A stretch of DNA of 64,000 bases from Desmodus rotundus (Eukaryota; Chordata; Mammalia; Chiroptera; Phyllostomidae). Shown here one piece after another: positions 1-11,611 of this stretch. A program made the position numbers and the translations under genes. The DNA lies in the NCBI RefSeq assembly GCF_022682495.2, contig NC_071387.1, positions 192,798,143 through 192,862,142 on the forward strand, read 5' to 3'. Numbering within the stretch: the first letter of the stretch is position 1; every line of letters starts with the position of its first letter. The notes beneath the pieces were generated by a model. That model did no database searches. It had not been told where the DNA came from and saw only the letters and a program-made list of their open reading frames with translations.

Positions 1-770
1 ATTTGCTTCTATGTATTAGGTGAGCTGCTTTAACTCCTTGTATTAGTAGAAAAGCACACTGGTAAACTGGATGTTGTGGAGTCTTAGGTAATTACCAGGG
101 CATGGAAACCCATGTGAACCAGGTTAATTTACTTTCATATATGGTGTCTTTGCTCTGTGGCTATGTGTAGGGGAGGGTTCAGAAAAGGGCCAATGTCAGC
201 TACCTGGCCTTTGGAGATTTGTCAAGCAAGAAGCTGTCCCATTACACCCGCCCTGATCCAAGACACTTCAGTTTCTACTCATATACCATTTGTGCCCTTC
301 CAGCTGCTGCCCCAATGCTGAGCCCAGAGGGAATGAGTCATAAAGTCATAACTCTGTGAAAGTCATAACTCTGTTGTGGGCTCTTTAAGAGGAGATTTCT
401 GAGAATCCCATAATTCCTTCCACTCCTCCAACCCCCACTGGTTTTTATAGCCAGAAATTATGGGGACTTATCTTCCTGAAACCCTGGGCTGGGTGATCTG
501 ATGTGGGGCTGGGATCCCTCACTCCCAAGGTACCCTTCCTGATTTCTATCCACCACACATGGGATGACCCTTTCGTGTCTCCACCTCTCCTACCTGTCTG
601 GATGAATGTGACTTCTTCATTTCCTTGGTTGTTGGACTTCCATACAGTTCAACTTTCTGATGATTCTGGGTGATAATTATTTTGTAATTTAGTTGTAATT
701 TTTGCTGTTGTTGTACAAGGAAGCAAGCTATGTTTACTTACACCTCCATCTTGACCGGAAGTTCCTAGGA
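1..770 (-). mobile_element. L1 LINE 5'UTR fragment, minus strand
   Basis: Read on the minus strand from about 765 down, the sequence begins with a GGTCAAGATGGAGGTGTA-like start. It continues with features I recognise from the mammalian L1 5'UTR: repeated ACAACTAAATTACAAAA, a CATCCAGACAGGTAGGAG box, CCCAGCCCCACATCAG and AAGATAAGTCCCC. It is GC-richer than the DNA to its right. The rest of the L1, if present, would lie beyond the left edge, so completeness cannot be judged. The part nearest the edge (1-240) matches less clearly. The family assignment is from memory of the consensus. Confidence 0.6.
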
Positions 771-2210
771 CAATTTTTTTCTCAACTGTGTTCAAATCAT
801 TTTGAAAATTGACTTTAAATTCTCAGTAAATATAAATTAGCAGTAGAAAATAATGTGTAAACAAACCAATTATCATGGTAGAATTTGAGAAAACTGTCCA
901 ACTCCTAACCAAAATAAAACAAGACTAATTTTTCACAAGTAGTTCTATCAAACCTTCCTTAATACAAATATTTCTAGTGTTATTTATTTCCTAACAGAGA
1001 ATTGAAGAGAAGTTTTCTCTCTCTTTCCACCAACCTCTGTTTTTGAGAAGTTAACATAACCTTTCGTTTATATGCTCTTGGGCCTCTTCAAATGCTTACT
1101 GACTTTAGTGTCAGGCTAGGTAAATTATGGTAACTGTCCACGTGTATGTAGGATTGCTTCAGATGGCTTCACGCATCTCTATTGGAAGATTGTAACCTCT
1201 GTCAAAACAGGGGTGAATGCGTAGAAATGTTTTCCTTTAGGGAATGTAGCCTGGAAGTTAGCAAATCAGGCTTGGATGTCCCAAAAGTGTTAAACTAAGA
1301 ACAATTTTTCTCTGGCAGGAACAAAAAGGATTGTCACTACTGAATAAGGAAATGATCTATTTTTCTTTTCTACTTCTCTGGACAGGACTGACCCCATGTC
1401 AGTTAGTTGTAATTCATATACCTTCCTTTCTTCCTAATTAAATTATTATGTCAATCCATTTTTCTTACAGGTATGTCTGAGCCACTCATTATTTAAATTT
1501 AAATTTAAATATAAATAATATAAATCAGTTGGTTTTTATTCTACATAAAATATTTTAATAAGTTCTCTCTATAACTTTTAGGGTTTTATTTACCAAAAAA
1601 AAATTTTCATTTCAAACTTACCTACCTGAAATCAATCATATTTTGATCTCTGTTGAAGAACAGGAAATAAAAGATGAGTAAAATACTAGTTAACAATGAA
1701 TGATAGAATATTTTTCCAGTTTTTTACTGTGGTAAAATATATATAAGATAAACCTTGACATCATTATCATTCATCTTTAAAGCTTTACTAGATATTTTCC
1801 AAAATAAATTAATATAAAACTTTATTGAACTACTTAAACTTTTTTTGAAATAGAGAGATATGAGAAATAATAATTTTTAAAAATAGCCACTCAATATTTA
1901 AACTTCAATACTTTTAACAATCAACCATAGATAGTTCTATGTTTGAATGACAAAATCAACACCTTACAATTTAGATGCCATACATTAATATTAATTTTAG
2001 AAAAAAATATAAATTCAAAATTTCAAACAAAATATATAAAATGAATCATTCTTACTACAGATGGTTTCTACTTCAGATTGAATTGCTGCCAGGACATACA
2101 TAAATTATTTAAATAAAAATCAGTGTACGTAATTTCAAAGGTTTCTGAAACTTTGGTATTTATTGATGATATAAGAATCAGAAATTGTCAGTTTCACAGA
2201 CTTAAATCTG
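771..2210. other. AT-rich DNA without recognised gene
   Basis: The sequence is very AT-rich with stop codons in every frame. I see no gene. A perfect 20-base palindrome of ATTTAAAT units sits at 1491-1510. A segment near 1725-1790 (TGGTAAAATATATATAAGATAAA) faintly resembles an old L1M 3' end, but I do not claim it. Confidence 0.5.
1491..1510. repeat. perfect AT palindrome
   Basis: Positions 1491-1510 read the same on both strands (three overlapping TTTAAA units). The surrounding ATTAT...ATAAT extends the dyad imperfectly to 1488-1519. It could extrude a cruciform or simply be low-complexity AT sequence. Confidence 0.8.
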
Positions 2211-2580
2211 AATACATATATATGTATGTATACACACACATGTATATGCATACACATATAGGTATACATATGTATCTGTATACTTATACATGTGTATATA
2301 TGTATATACATATGTATCTGTATACTTATATATACTTGTGTATATATACACACACAAATATATTATGATAACTTACACATGTATACATATACACATACAT
2401 ACATATGTATATATGTGTATATACATATGCATGCATAAATATACTTATAGATACAAGTATATATATATATACACACAAGTATATATACTTACAAGTATAT
2501 ATATACTTATATACACAAGTATGTGTTTACATATACTTGTGTATATATACACATATGTACATATTATGATAACTTGATAA
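2211..2580. repeat. alternating purine/pyrimidine TA/CA/TG tract with internal duplications
   Basis: About 370 bases of nearly uninterrupted TA, CA and TG steps. A 42-base unit containing CATATGTATCTGTATACTTA occurs twice in tandem (about 2268-2309 and 2310-2331 onward). A second block, TATACTTGTGTATATATACAC followed by ATATTATGATAACTT, occurs at 2331-2375 and again at about 2532-2575, roughly 201 bases apart. The short open frames here are low-complexity Tyr/His/Ile strings and are not genes. Confidence 0.9.
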
Positions 2581-4785
2581 TTTTTAGTTTCTGATATGAA
2601 ATTTTATGTTTTAAAAATAAATACTTTTGATTTTTTGTTTGACTTTCTTCTACAGTATAACTTTTATATTTTAACCTGAAAAATACCACACATATATTTG
2701 AATATCACTTTAGAAACTTTAATATATATTACTTCTCTAAAAGTATATTTTTGCCTAACTAAATATTGTTTTTCACAACCATAATTACAAAGAGTAGTTA
2801 TTTTCTCATTTTTCAGTATTTTTACACATATAGATATTTTAAATGGAAAATGGAAATGTTGCCTGAAACCATTAAGAAAATAGAGACACCAGGGTCTCTA
2901 ACCATTGACAATAATTGAGAGCATTTAAAACCATTTCCCCAAAATGGTTTGCTTCATTAGAAATTCCCCATCAACCTGTCTCAAAAACTAATTTAAGGTT
3001 TAGGAAAATGATTTAAAATATGTCTCCAAAATGTAAAGTCCCCCAGCACGAAAGTGCCTACACCTTTTCCCTTCATGTCGTTCGTGAGGCAGATTCAGTC
3101 AGAGACGCAGAAACCCCTCCAGGTGCAGCATCTCAGGCTTCAGGGGCTGAGTGCCAGTAATTAGTGGCAGGCACAGCCATTGGAAGACCTGAAATAGTGA
3201 AAGTCAAGGAGACTCTGAGGAAATACGGATATGTACGAGGTGCAAATGAACAGTTCTCGAAGATTTCTGCTGCCTGACACATTGAAAATGGGTATTATTT
3301 TCTGAGGACAGAAGGGAACTTCTGGTGAAGCTTCAAGTTGGCAGCCGACAACATCCGTGAGCCTGTTCGCAGCTTCCACTGGTGAATAATTGCTTAGGAT
3401 TCTCTTCCAGCTTCCAAGTCTTGCATGAGTACCTTTCATTATGAGACTGAAAGCTGGAACCTTTTGAATTAGGCATTCAGGGAAATTTAGATCCAGGCTT
3501 CTCTACCAACATAGAAATAGATGCAGAAAATACAGAGTTGCTAAAGGCTATTCTGAGAGAAACACAATCACCCTCCCGAGAGAAGTTGGAAAGGAATATT
3601 TGTAGAAGTTAATATATAAAAAGCTTTTCCTGAGCCTTCCAAAGCAACGAAAGTCAACCTTAGATTATCCCCAATTTACTTGAATTGCTCTTCTAATTGA
3701 TGGCTGAGAAAGTGTCTAACAATGCTGGAAAGTCAATTCTGTTTCCAACGTAATTGGTATTTCGTAAATTCAGAGCAAAACCCTTAAGAACTGGCAGAGC
3801 ATTGTGTTGAACACACAATGACTTCAGAAACTAGTAGGTGGTAGAGATGGGGAAGTAACAGAAAAGTTACAAAACAGCCACCAAATGCAATTTGCCTCCA
3901 AAGGAGTCAGATTTCAAATATGCATATAATGAAGCTGATTTTGCTAAATATAACTTAATTTTATTTTATTCAGTTCTAAAGTGAACTGTCTGATTTGTAC
4001 CGAGTCTTTGCCATCATAGGCACAGCCTCAATGTGTATGGAAGGCAGACATATTCAAGATTAGATATTTAGGAAAAGTCCAAAGATTACATTGATTATAT
4101 CTTTGTCAGAGAGCATAGTATCTCAAATACTTTCTACTGGCTCTAACTAGCAACACTGACTAAATTATTCTTATTCTCGCACAGGTGTATAATTATTAGT
4201 GTGCTGCACAAAGTAGAGACAGTCAGGTAGAAGCAGGAGCAACCAGTATTTATAGAGCGACTGTGATGTTCCAGGTGCTGATGATTCTGCTATGCACATC
4301 CTTTTGGTTCTGTTGGCATCAGGGGAAGTACATAGAACATTGGAATGATGTGTGTGCACGTGTGTGCATGTTTATGTTTGATTTACCAACAGTCTCCTAA
4401 GACCTCTCTCTACTTCTCTATTATGACTCCTGAGTCTAGGGCAAATTAAGTTTCTTATTTACTTTCAAAAATCTGAGACTGTAGGTATCTTCATTTTACA
4501 TTTCAAGTATAAACTTTATACACCAAATCGGCTATTCCAGGTAGCTATATTACACTAATAAAAGTTATATTTTTATATCAAAATTCCTATGATTCTAAAA
4601 TTTTTGGACTTGTTCAATTTTCATCTGAATCTCCAGGCATTTTAAAAGTTAACAATATCCCATTATTCTCATTATTACCTTAATACATGAGAGCCACTAG
4701 GCCTCATGTATTTTTCAGTCTATATCAGCTCATCACTACGAGGTCTACTACCTTAGATTAGTTGACTAGAAATAGATCCTAGAAT
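2581..4785. other. no recognised gene; one GC-richer unclassified segment
   Basis: Mostly unremarkable AT-rich DNA. The part from about 3040 to 3600 is richer in GC and less repetitive than its flanks. It has short exon-like open stretches in two frames, but no frame stays open and I recognise no protein or repeat. It could be an old retropseudogene, an ERV fragment or a conserved non-coding element. Confidence 0.35.
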
Positions 4786-4789
4786 GGGG

Positions 4790-5530
4790 GGCCCATGTTC
4801 AGAGTTTTATGGGGAGGAACTCTGAGTGCCCCTGTGAAGAAGTGAGGAAGACATGAATTTAGGACAGCAGAGCAAGAAGTTCACTTGTGAAGGCCATGGG
4901 GAGATCTGGTGCTGAGTTAGCCTTTCCGAGATATCTCACTGAGCCATTTATATCCCCGCATTAACTAAGCATAGCAGGAGTCTTCCCAGATGTGTAGAAA
5001 AATGTTAACGCAGCAGGCTTGACCACCGTTCTATGCAGGATCTGCTTACAAGGTTGTCCTTTGGCTGACACCCAGGATCCGGGATTTCAAAGTGGCTACC
5101 ACCACCCTCATTCCCTGGGCCTAAACTCTTTATGCAAACAGTATGATTTATGCTAATTATCTGTTTCATTTCAGTCAGTTGGGCATTTTTGGTACATGCC
5201 AAGCAAAGGGTATGTACATGATCACCCAGTCATTCCCTAAACAGTCCTTGGACACTTAGTTTTGGACACTTGAGCTTCCCTAGGTGACAACATTTTACAC
5301 ATGTTGTCACAACACATTGCTTGGGGAAATAAACACTTTCCGTGTGACCACTGAAGGAGGACTCTTAGAAATTTGCATGTGGTTTCCTCTTGACTTTGCA
5401 CCACATATCTTTCCCTTTTGCTGATTTTGCTTTGTATCCATTTGTTGTTATGAATCATAGCTGTGAGTCTGAGTCCCTGCTGAGTCCTGTGGGTCTTCTA
5501 AGTGAGTCATCAGACTTGGGGATTGTCCTG
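4790..5530 (+). mobile_element. probable LTR of an old endogenous retrovirus
   Basis: A moderately GC-rich block carries an AATAAA at about 5325. It is followed by a tail resembling the conserved 3' ends of old mammalian LTRs: GAATCATAGCTGTGAGTCTGAGTCC, then GCTGAGTCCTGTGGGTCTTCTAAGTGAGTCATCAGAC. I read this as the U5-side end of an ERVL- or ERV1-class LTR on the plus strand. No clear TG...CA boundary or target-site duplication is visible, so the ends are approximate. Confidence 0.4.
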
Positions 5531-6737
5531 CAGACCAGAGCACACTACACAAGATAGCTGACTCTTGAACTCAGCAGCACCCTGTGGCCAAGGACAATTC
5601 CCAGAGAAAGGGAAACTTTGAACTAGGTGCAGCTATTTCCAGGTGCATGGAGCCTGAATTTGTCAGTCTCACAGAAGGGATTCAGATGAAAAACTACTAA
5701 TCCAATAGTGTGAATATCTGTGTCACTGGGACCCACATGCTTTTTCTATCAATTGTGCCTCATCTGGGAAGAAGTTCTTCAGAATTCTAGTCAGTCTTGT
5801 TTCCTGGAGCATTAACAAAAGGCGAGTCCATGGGATGGAATTACAGACTCTACTTTCTGCAACATAACTAATGTTAATCAGTCACATCTCCTTTCTTTTC
5901 CTAAGGTCCCTCGATCTTTGCTAGCACCTTGCTTGTGTAGGGAGTGTGTCTGGTGGAGATCACCATAATTCATCTTTAAGGGTCCCAGATCAATGGTAGC
6001 ATGAGTTCTCAAACAATGTATCCTCAAATATCAACTTATCTTTAAAATAGGGTATGGTGTCACCAAGAGATTGATTGTGCACCACCTGACCCTCAAACTA
6101 TTCCTCTTTGCTTTCATTATGTAATAGCAATGTTACCTCTTCATTATTGTCAAGACAAATTACCCTCATCAGTGAGGCAACTGTTTAAAATTTGTCTGCT
6201 GGTCCTTTGGAATGAGGAGCTGAAGTGACAGAGCAGCAACTATAACTTAAAACTCTATAGAACCCCTCCTATATATCCAGGTTGAAGCATTAGCCTTCCG
6301 GGGACCAAGACTTCTCATCTTACAGAGCCAAATGTAAGGGGTGGAAAGTACAAATAATTCAACTGCATCATTAAGAGTTACAGTAAGGGAAGCTCTATTA
6401 CTTCTGTCCCTTGGTTTCCTAACCTCTATAGTGCACCTCTTGCGGATACAGAGACATATACTATTTGTTGACTATAGTATATACCACACCTGGGGGATGG
6501 CACCCATACTACCAGGATATGAACTTCTATCTCATGCCTCCAACTGTGTCCTTTAGAGGCTGTTCCTCTAGTCCAGCAGGCTGGCAATTTCTGAGTGGGC
6601 CAAAATGGTAAAAATAATGGATATCATGTTTATGGCCAGTTGTCACTGCCCTTTTTTATAAAGTAGATCATTATTCCTAGGCAAAGTTATATGAGGACTG
6701 ATGCCAGTGGATGAAAGACTTTAAGAATTCTTATGGC

Positions 6738-6911
6738 GGCCCTGGCTGGTACGGCTCAGTGGACTGAGCACGAGCCTGCAAACTGCAAGGCACTGGTTCA
6801 ATTCCCAGTCATGGTGCATGCCTGGATTGCAGGCCAGCATTTCTTTCCCTTTCTTTCTCCCTCTCTTCCATTCTCTCTAAAAATAAATAAACAAAACCTT
6901 TTAAATAAATC
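6738..6911 (+). mobile_element. Ves SINE (copy 1)
   Basis: The head reads GGCCCTGGCTGGTACGGCTCAG. It is followed by the box-B-like GGTTCAATTCCCAGTCATGG, a C/T-rich stretch and a CTCTCTAAAAATAAATAAAC tail. It is flanked by an 11-base target-site duplication with one mismatch: ATTCTTATGGC at 6727-6737 and ATTCTTACGGC at 6912-6922. At about 174 bases it lacks part of the middle (the CCAGGTCCCCAGTAGGGGG block). A 71-codon open frame across it is fortuitous. Confidence 0.92.
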
Positions 6912-7823
6912 ATTCTTACGGCTATGCTGGCTATGGTCTTGCAGGTAAGAAGGAAAGACATAGGCTGGAAATATGTGTCAGTCCCGTTCAAGGTGAATTG
7001 TTGTTCCTCCAGAGCAGAAGAAGTGAAATATAATTAACTTGCCACCAAAGGACTGGTTGTTTACTTAATAGGATGGCTTTGTATGGGAGTGTCAGTGTTG
7101 GTCTCCAGTTGTGACTGTAGCTAAAGTAGAGTGCCTAGGCATAGCAACCATCTCTGCCAGTATAGTTCCAGATACTGTGATCCCTGTGCCCATTGTTTCA
7201 GCATGGGGTGGCTTATGGCAGTAGTGACTAAAGTCAGTGGGCAGAGTCATTGTAGCTACTTGGCTGTTTACTTGTGAATTCTCCCTAGTAGTGTCAAACA
7301 TGACATAAAGACCTTTACATCACATGTCCGCCCCAGTGGATTCATATTCATGCCTTTTCCTCAGAGATTGCCAATGATCTTCCAGTTTTCTCCTTCCAAG
7401 TCTGTGTTCAATAATATAGACCGTCTGCCACTGCCCATGAGCCCAGATGGATTCTTTCCTTAGGTCACGTTTCTTTCTGCATAAAGTGCATCACCTGGAG
7501 CTCTTCCCCAATAGGGGGACTTTCTTTTCCTGGTTTCCTGAAGGCCTCCCGTAAGCGGAGCCATAGTATGACATCAGCCTTCTTTTGGGTTATAGGGGAA
7601 TATTGTTATCCTCATAACCACTGATCCCACATATGCAATCTTTATATTACCATAGATTGCTATTGAATTGGCCCATCATATGATTTGATGGATCAGACAT
7701 AATCTAACTTTAGCTTCATGGTCACTTGGTTGCACATGATTAGAAGCTCCATCTCAGCAGCACACCATGAACTACTTTTTCGATATATTTAGTAGTTTTA
7801 AATATGTACCATTTCTCAATATA

Positions 7824-8017
7824 CAGGGTCCGGCAAAAGCAACTCCTGCTCGAGTGTGGTTGGTAGGGTAATAATATAGGTGTCATAATTTATAGTTTTA
7901 ATTTGAATAATTCACCTCAAATGTCATATGGTGTGCTTGAGAGTGATATTCTTATATTACAGAATTACATGCTTATGATTTTATAATAAAAAGGGGCATT
8001 ATTTGTGCTGGACCCTG
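7824..8017. mobile_element. Tc1/mariner-like MITE with terminal inverted repeats
   Basis: The left end is CAGGGTCCGGCAAAAGCAAC. The right end, read on the minus strand, is CAGGGTCCAGCACAAATAAT, so the termini form inverted repeats of about 20 bases with few mismatches. The 194-base element has an AT-rich interior and no coding capacity. It is bordered by TA on the left and by CA (possibly a decayed TA) on the right, which fits a TA target duplication. The superfamily is inferred from the ends and the dinucleotide target. Confidence 0.75.
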
Positions 8018-8747
8018 CATAGTTTCCTGCTTCAGTTTACATGGCTTTGCTCTAATATTCTAAGGAACTACATTGTAATTCTCCTATTGAGGAGGGATGC
8101 TAACTCCATGTTAAATTCAAAGACATTTCAAGTGCCACAGGGTCTGCTGAACTAGACGACCCAAGGTGCAGAGGTGCATGGAGCTCTGGCAACTGTAAAG
8201 TACTTTCCTTCTCTGGACCACATGTAAAACTGTAGCTTTCTGTGTCATCCCATAGTCCCAATTAATTGTGACAAATGGCTTTCCCTGAACCTGAACCTGT
8301 CTACCAAGTGTTGTACTTTCTTCTTACTTGTGGAAGGAAATTCCATTTGTCTCAGTTCACTTGACCCTAAAAAACTTCACTAATGTGGCAGGCTCCTGAA
8401 TCTTTGTAATATTTACCTCTCGTATATCTGACTTTGGGTGTCTCTAGCTTATGCAGCACCCTCAATAAATCATCCCATTAGATCTCTCTTGGCTCCTGTA
8501 GATATATGTTTTTTTTTTTTAATAATGCTGCTTCTTTGCACGTAATCTTTACCCCCTTTCTATAGGCCCTGCATCTCCCCAGGATTTCAGTCTGGTTGTC
8601 AGAGAGGAAACTGGTGTAGGTCCTGAGGATTAATTGTGTTTTGCAAAGTACTTGTTTCTCTTCAGATTTCTGCAGGGTCTTCCAGAAAGTAGCAAATATC
8701 ATTTAATAAGGGCAAAAGGGTCGCATTTGGAGTCCAGAGGGCATAAA

Positions 8748-8955
8748 AGAAAAATTCTCAACCAGGGTAAATTTGCCAGCCCCAGGGGACAACACTTAGG
8801 TATGTCTGGAGACGTTTTAAACTGTCGTGACCAGGGAAGGTGGTCTTGGTGGCATCTAGTGGGTAGAGACCAAGGATGTTGCTTAATACTATGCAGCGCA
8901 TAGGAAACCTCACAGGTGGTTGAAAATGTCAATAGTGCTGAAGCTGATAAACTTT
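8748..8955 (+). mobile_element. MER5A-like hAT-Charlie element
   Basis: It matches the MER5A consensus as I recall it along its length: TTCTCAACCAGGGTAAATTT, GGGGACAACA, ATGTCTGGAGACGTTTT, TGGCATCTAGTGGGTAGAG, GATGTTGCTTAATA and AATGTCAATAGTGCTGAAGC. The outer CAGTGG terminal repeats are eroded. It is a non-autonomous DNA transposon of early mammalian age. Overlapping open frames of about 90-110 codons on both strands carry no recognisable protein. Confidence 0.88.
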
Positions 8956-10377
8956 GGTTTAAAGAAATATGAGAGTTTAATTGGTTTCCTGCATCTACAC
9001 AGTTACCTCCTTTCCAGTCTGAGGGCCGCACTCCTTCCTTAATAGAGCCCTGAGGTTGATATAAGAATCCTACCAGGCTAAACGTTCATTCTTCTTTAAA
9101 TACATACTTCTCTTTTGATTGAATCATATGCTGATTTTTCTACTCTATCTACCCAACAGTGAGTTGTACGTATCTAGGACACTTACGAGGGAGTTTTCTT
9201 CTGTCACGTGCCTGAAAGTGGGATTGGGCAGAGAAGAGCCTCATCTGCCACGTCCATCAAAGTGATTGCCACACGAGACCAGGGACCTGGCCTCAGTGAG
9301 GGAACTTTCCTGAAATGTACACACAGAATCTACAATAAATAGAAATTAAGTATATATGAATGAATACACACCTATTTCTATTTAGCATACTAAAGCATTA
9401 CAGGGAAATAAAAATACACAAATGATAACCGTGTTCATAACTATTTGTTGGGTCTAAGAGGAAAAAATGATGTGGATTCATGGATGGTTCCTGAGACTTT
9501 TGTCTGTGTCAAACAGTAAAAATGGCAGAGGAAAGTTGAATAATTGATCATGAGTAATCTATATACTAACTATTTAAAAGAGCAATCCTTCACATATTTG
9601 AGAGAAATATAATTTTAAAAAGAAAATATTAGTATGTTCCAGGTGGTATCAGGAATTAACATTTCTGTTATTTTGGAAAACTATCTTCTCCACCCATTTT
9701 GTGGAACTTTTTACAAAAATTCTGCCATATATCTTTCTCCAGCAGGTTGATGACTGAGCAGGGAAACAAGCTACAAGAAAAATTTAAAATTTCAATTTGA
9801 AGTGATGAAGTATGATTGTGGCTGCTCAGCTATGTTATATGTTTATCATTTCTTTACTTATGTGACCTTTTATTGTTCTATAAAAATAATTTATATCTGC
9901 CTTAGAAAATGGTGTTTTAATATTTACAGCTATTGTTTGTAATTAATATATTATATATTCCATAATCATGCTGATATAAATACAGTAGGGTTTTTTTGTG
10001 TGTTTATATCGATCTTAGTCAGCTCTCCAAATTTCCTATGGAAGGCATGTATGAAAAAATAATGCTATAAACGCCTTCCATAACTGTGTTTTCTTCCTAC
10101 TACATTTGAGAAAATATTGCCATTTTCTCATACTTAACTTTTTGATGGTTCCTTCTGCCTCCCTATTCAGAAATTTGATTTTTAATACATATTACACTCC
10201 CTACATGCTAATACCCTCATAAAACAGCAAAATTGATTCAATTCCAAATGTAGATTTACTTACAAACATTGAGTATATGTTATAAAATTATCTGGATGTT
10301 TTGAAATATGACATATGATATAATATGATATATGATATATATCTTATTACCACTTGTGTAAATTCAGTACTTTATAA
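8956..10377. other. no recognised gene
   Basis: Unique-looking AT-rich sequence with dense stops. A short (ATGATATA)-type repeat lies at about 10310-10342. I see no promoter, exon or further repeat that I can support. Confidence 0.4.
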
Positions 10378-10385
10378 TTTTAGAT

Positions 10386-10575
10386 CAGTGGATCTGAACG
10401 CACAGGGACTGCCCCGAGTGCGTGCACACACACGCTTGCCAAAGAGCATCTGGCAGTGTCTGGAGACGTTCAAAACTGTTACAACTGGGGGTGATGCAGC
10501 AATCCACAGAGCCATCCCCAGAGCTAAGAAGTATCTAGTCCAAAATAGCAACAGCACTAAAGTTAGAAAAACTTG
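10386..10575 (+). mobile_element. MER5A-like hAT-Charlie element, second copy
   Basis: CAGTGG starts the element. The middle has CATCTGGCAGTGTCTGGAGACG and CAACTGGGGGTGATGCAGC, and the end has TAGCAACAGCACTAAAGTTAGAAAAACTTG. It is more diverged than the copy at 8.75 kb. Flanking octamers TTTTAGAT (10378-10385) and TTTTAAAT (10576-10583) agree at 7 of 8 positions, the length expected for a hAT target-site duplication. Confidence 0.82.
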
Positions 10576-10583
10576 TTTTAAAT

Positions 10584-11370
10584 ATCATCACATTGTTAGA
10601 ATAATGAAAATTTACTTGAAAATGCCAACTTTAATAGGATTAGTAAATGAACCTTGATACAAGTTTTGTTAATAATGAAATAATTTTTTGAAGTTTTTGT
10701 CTTTTTTAACCAACTGCTTTCACAGTATGCTGAGTTCATTTTGATCATGAAATTAAGAAACAGCATTTCTGTATCAAATTCCAATATACAGAATCTTTGA
10801 AAATATACACTATTATGTTATGTTGTTCGGATTTCCAATTATTTAAAAAATACAGTAGAATAAATATTGCATTGTTTCATTGAACTTTTTATTTCTACCA
10901 TTTTAAATTAAAGTTTTATTTTCTAGTGTATTTTTCTATTATTGAAGTAGTACTGAAATGCATTATTAATGCATAGCTTGTGTGATAGATGCTATATTCA
11001 AACTAATTTATGTATAGTCATATGAACTAAGTATTAAAATTAAAAACAAAATAAAAAATAAATCATCCCATTAAGGTGGTAAGCATAGTAAGGTGTGCAG
11101 AAGTTTATTGAATATTACCTAGGGCTCATAAGTAATCTAAAATATTGATAAGGTAAAATACATTAAAATAAAGGCTTTAACTTCATTTAAATATGAAAAG
11201 AAAAATAACACTGTGTTGTGAAAATTGTTTTCCTTTGAACCTCCAGGATGTTTACATTTCAGTTTGACTAATTCTTTATATTTTTAATCAGTTCTCTTCT
11301 AGCCTTTCTTTTGAACTAATTCCTTCTTTGTTCTTTCCCTTAGAACAAAGGTCATAATTATAAATTTATT
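10584..11370. other. no recognised gene
   Basis: AT-rich sequence with no open frame, repeat or RNA signature that I can support. Confidence 0.4.
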
Positions 11371-11386
11371 AATATATCTACATTCT

Positions 11387-11596
11387 GCCCTGGCTGGTGT
11401 GGCTCAGTGTTTTGAGTGCTGACCTGAGAAACAGGAGATCTTTGGTTTAATTCCCACTCAGGGTGCATGCTGGGATTGGGGGCCAGGTCCCCAGTAGAGG
11501 GGAATGCAAGAGGCAACCACACACACATTAATGATTCTCTCCCTCTCTCCCTCCCTTCTCCTCTCTATAAAAAAAATAAATAAAATCTTTAAAAAA
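11387..11596 (+). mobile_element. Ves SINE (copy 2)
   Basis: The best-preserved full-length copy here: GCCCTGGCTGGTGTGGCTCAGTG, box B-like GGTTTAATTCCCACTCAGGG, CCAGGTCCCCAGTAGAGG, ATTAATGATTCTCTCCC and an A-rich AAATAAATAAAATCTTTAAA tail. The target-site duplication is 15 bases with one mismatch: AATATATCTACATTC at 11371-11385 and AATATATCTGCATTC at 11597-11611. Confidence 0.96.
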
Positions 11597-11611
11597 AATA
11601 TATCTGCATTC

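Larger units (their letters stand above)
5531..8480. mobile_element. decayed ERVL/MaLR-like internal region
   Basis: Several phrases resemble the internal (non-LTR) sequence of ERVL-class elements as found antisense in mammalian genomes. Examples are CTTGCCACCAAAGGACTGG with TTACTTAATAGGATGGCTTTG (7041-7085), GTGCCTAGGCATAGCAACCATCTCTGCCAG (7130-7160) and CCACTGCCCATGAGCCCAGATGGATTC (7430-7456). No reading frame is maintained. A Ves SINE and a mariner-like MITE have inserted into it. Orientation is uncertain. The LTR-like block just upstream may belong to the same element. Confidence 0.35.

Noticed and set aside
1461..1480. Splice acceptor/donor-like motif TTTTCTTACAGGTATG
   Set aside because: A pyrimidine stretch with CAG|GT looks splice-like, but no open reading frame follows or precedes it.
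2211..2580. CRISPR-like repeat array
   Set aside because: The repeats are low-complexity TA/TG units without unique spacers, and the DNA is mammalian.
6738..6810. tRNA gene
   Set aside because: The box-A/box-B-like motifs belong to the tRNA-derived head of a Ves SINE; there is no cloverleaf with a paired acceptor stem. The same holds for the other five copies.
8699..9031. 110-codon minus-strand open frame
   Set aside because: It covers the MER5A DNA-transposon relic read backwards; MER5A is non-coding.
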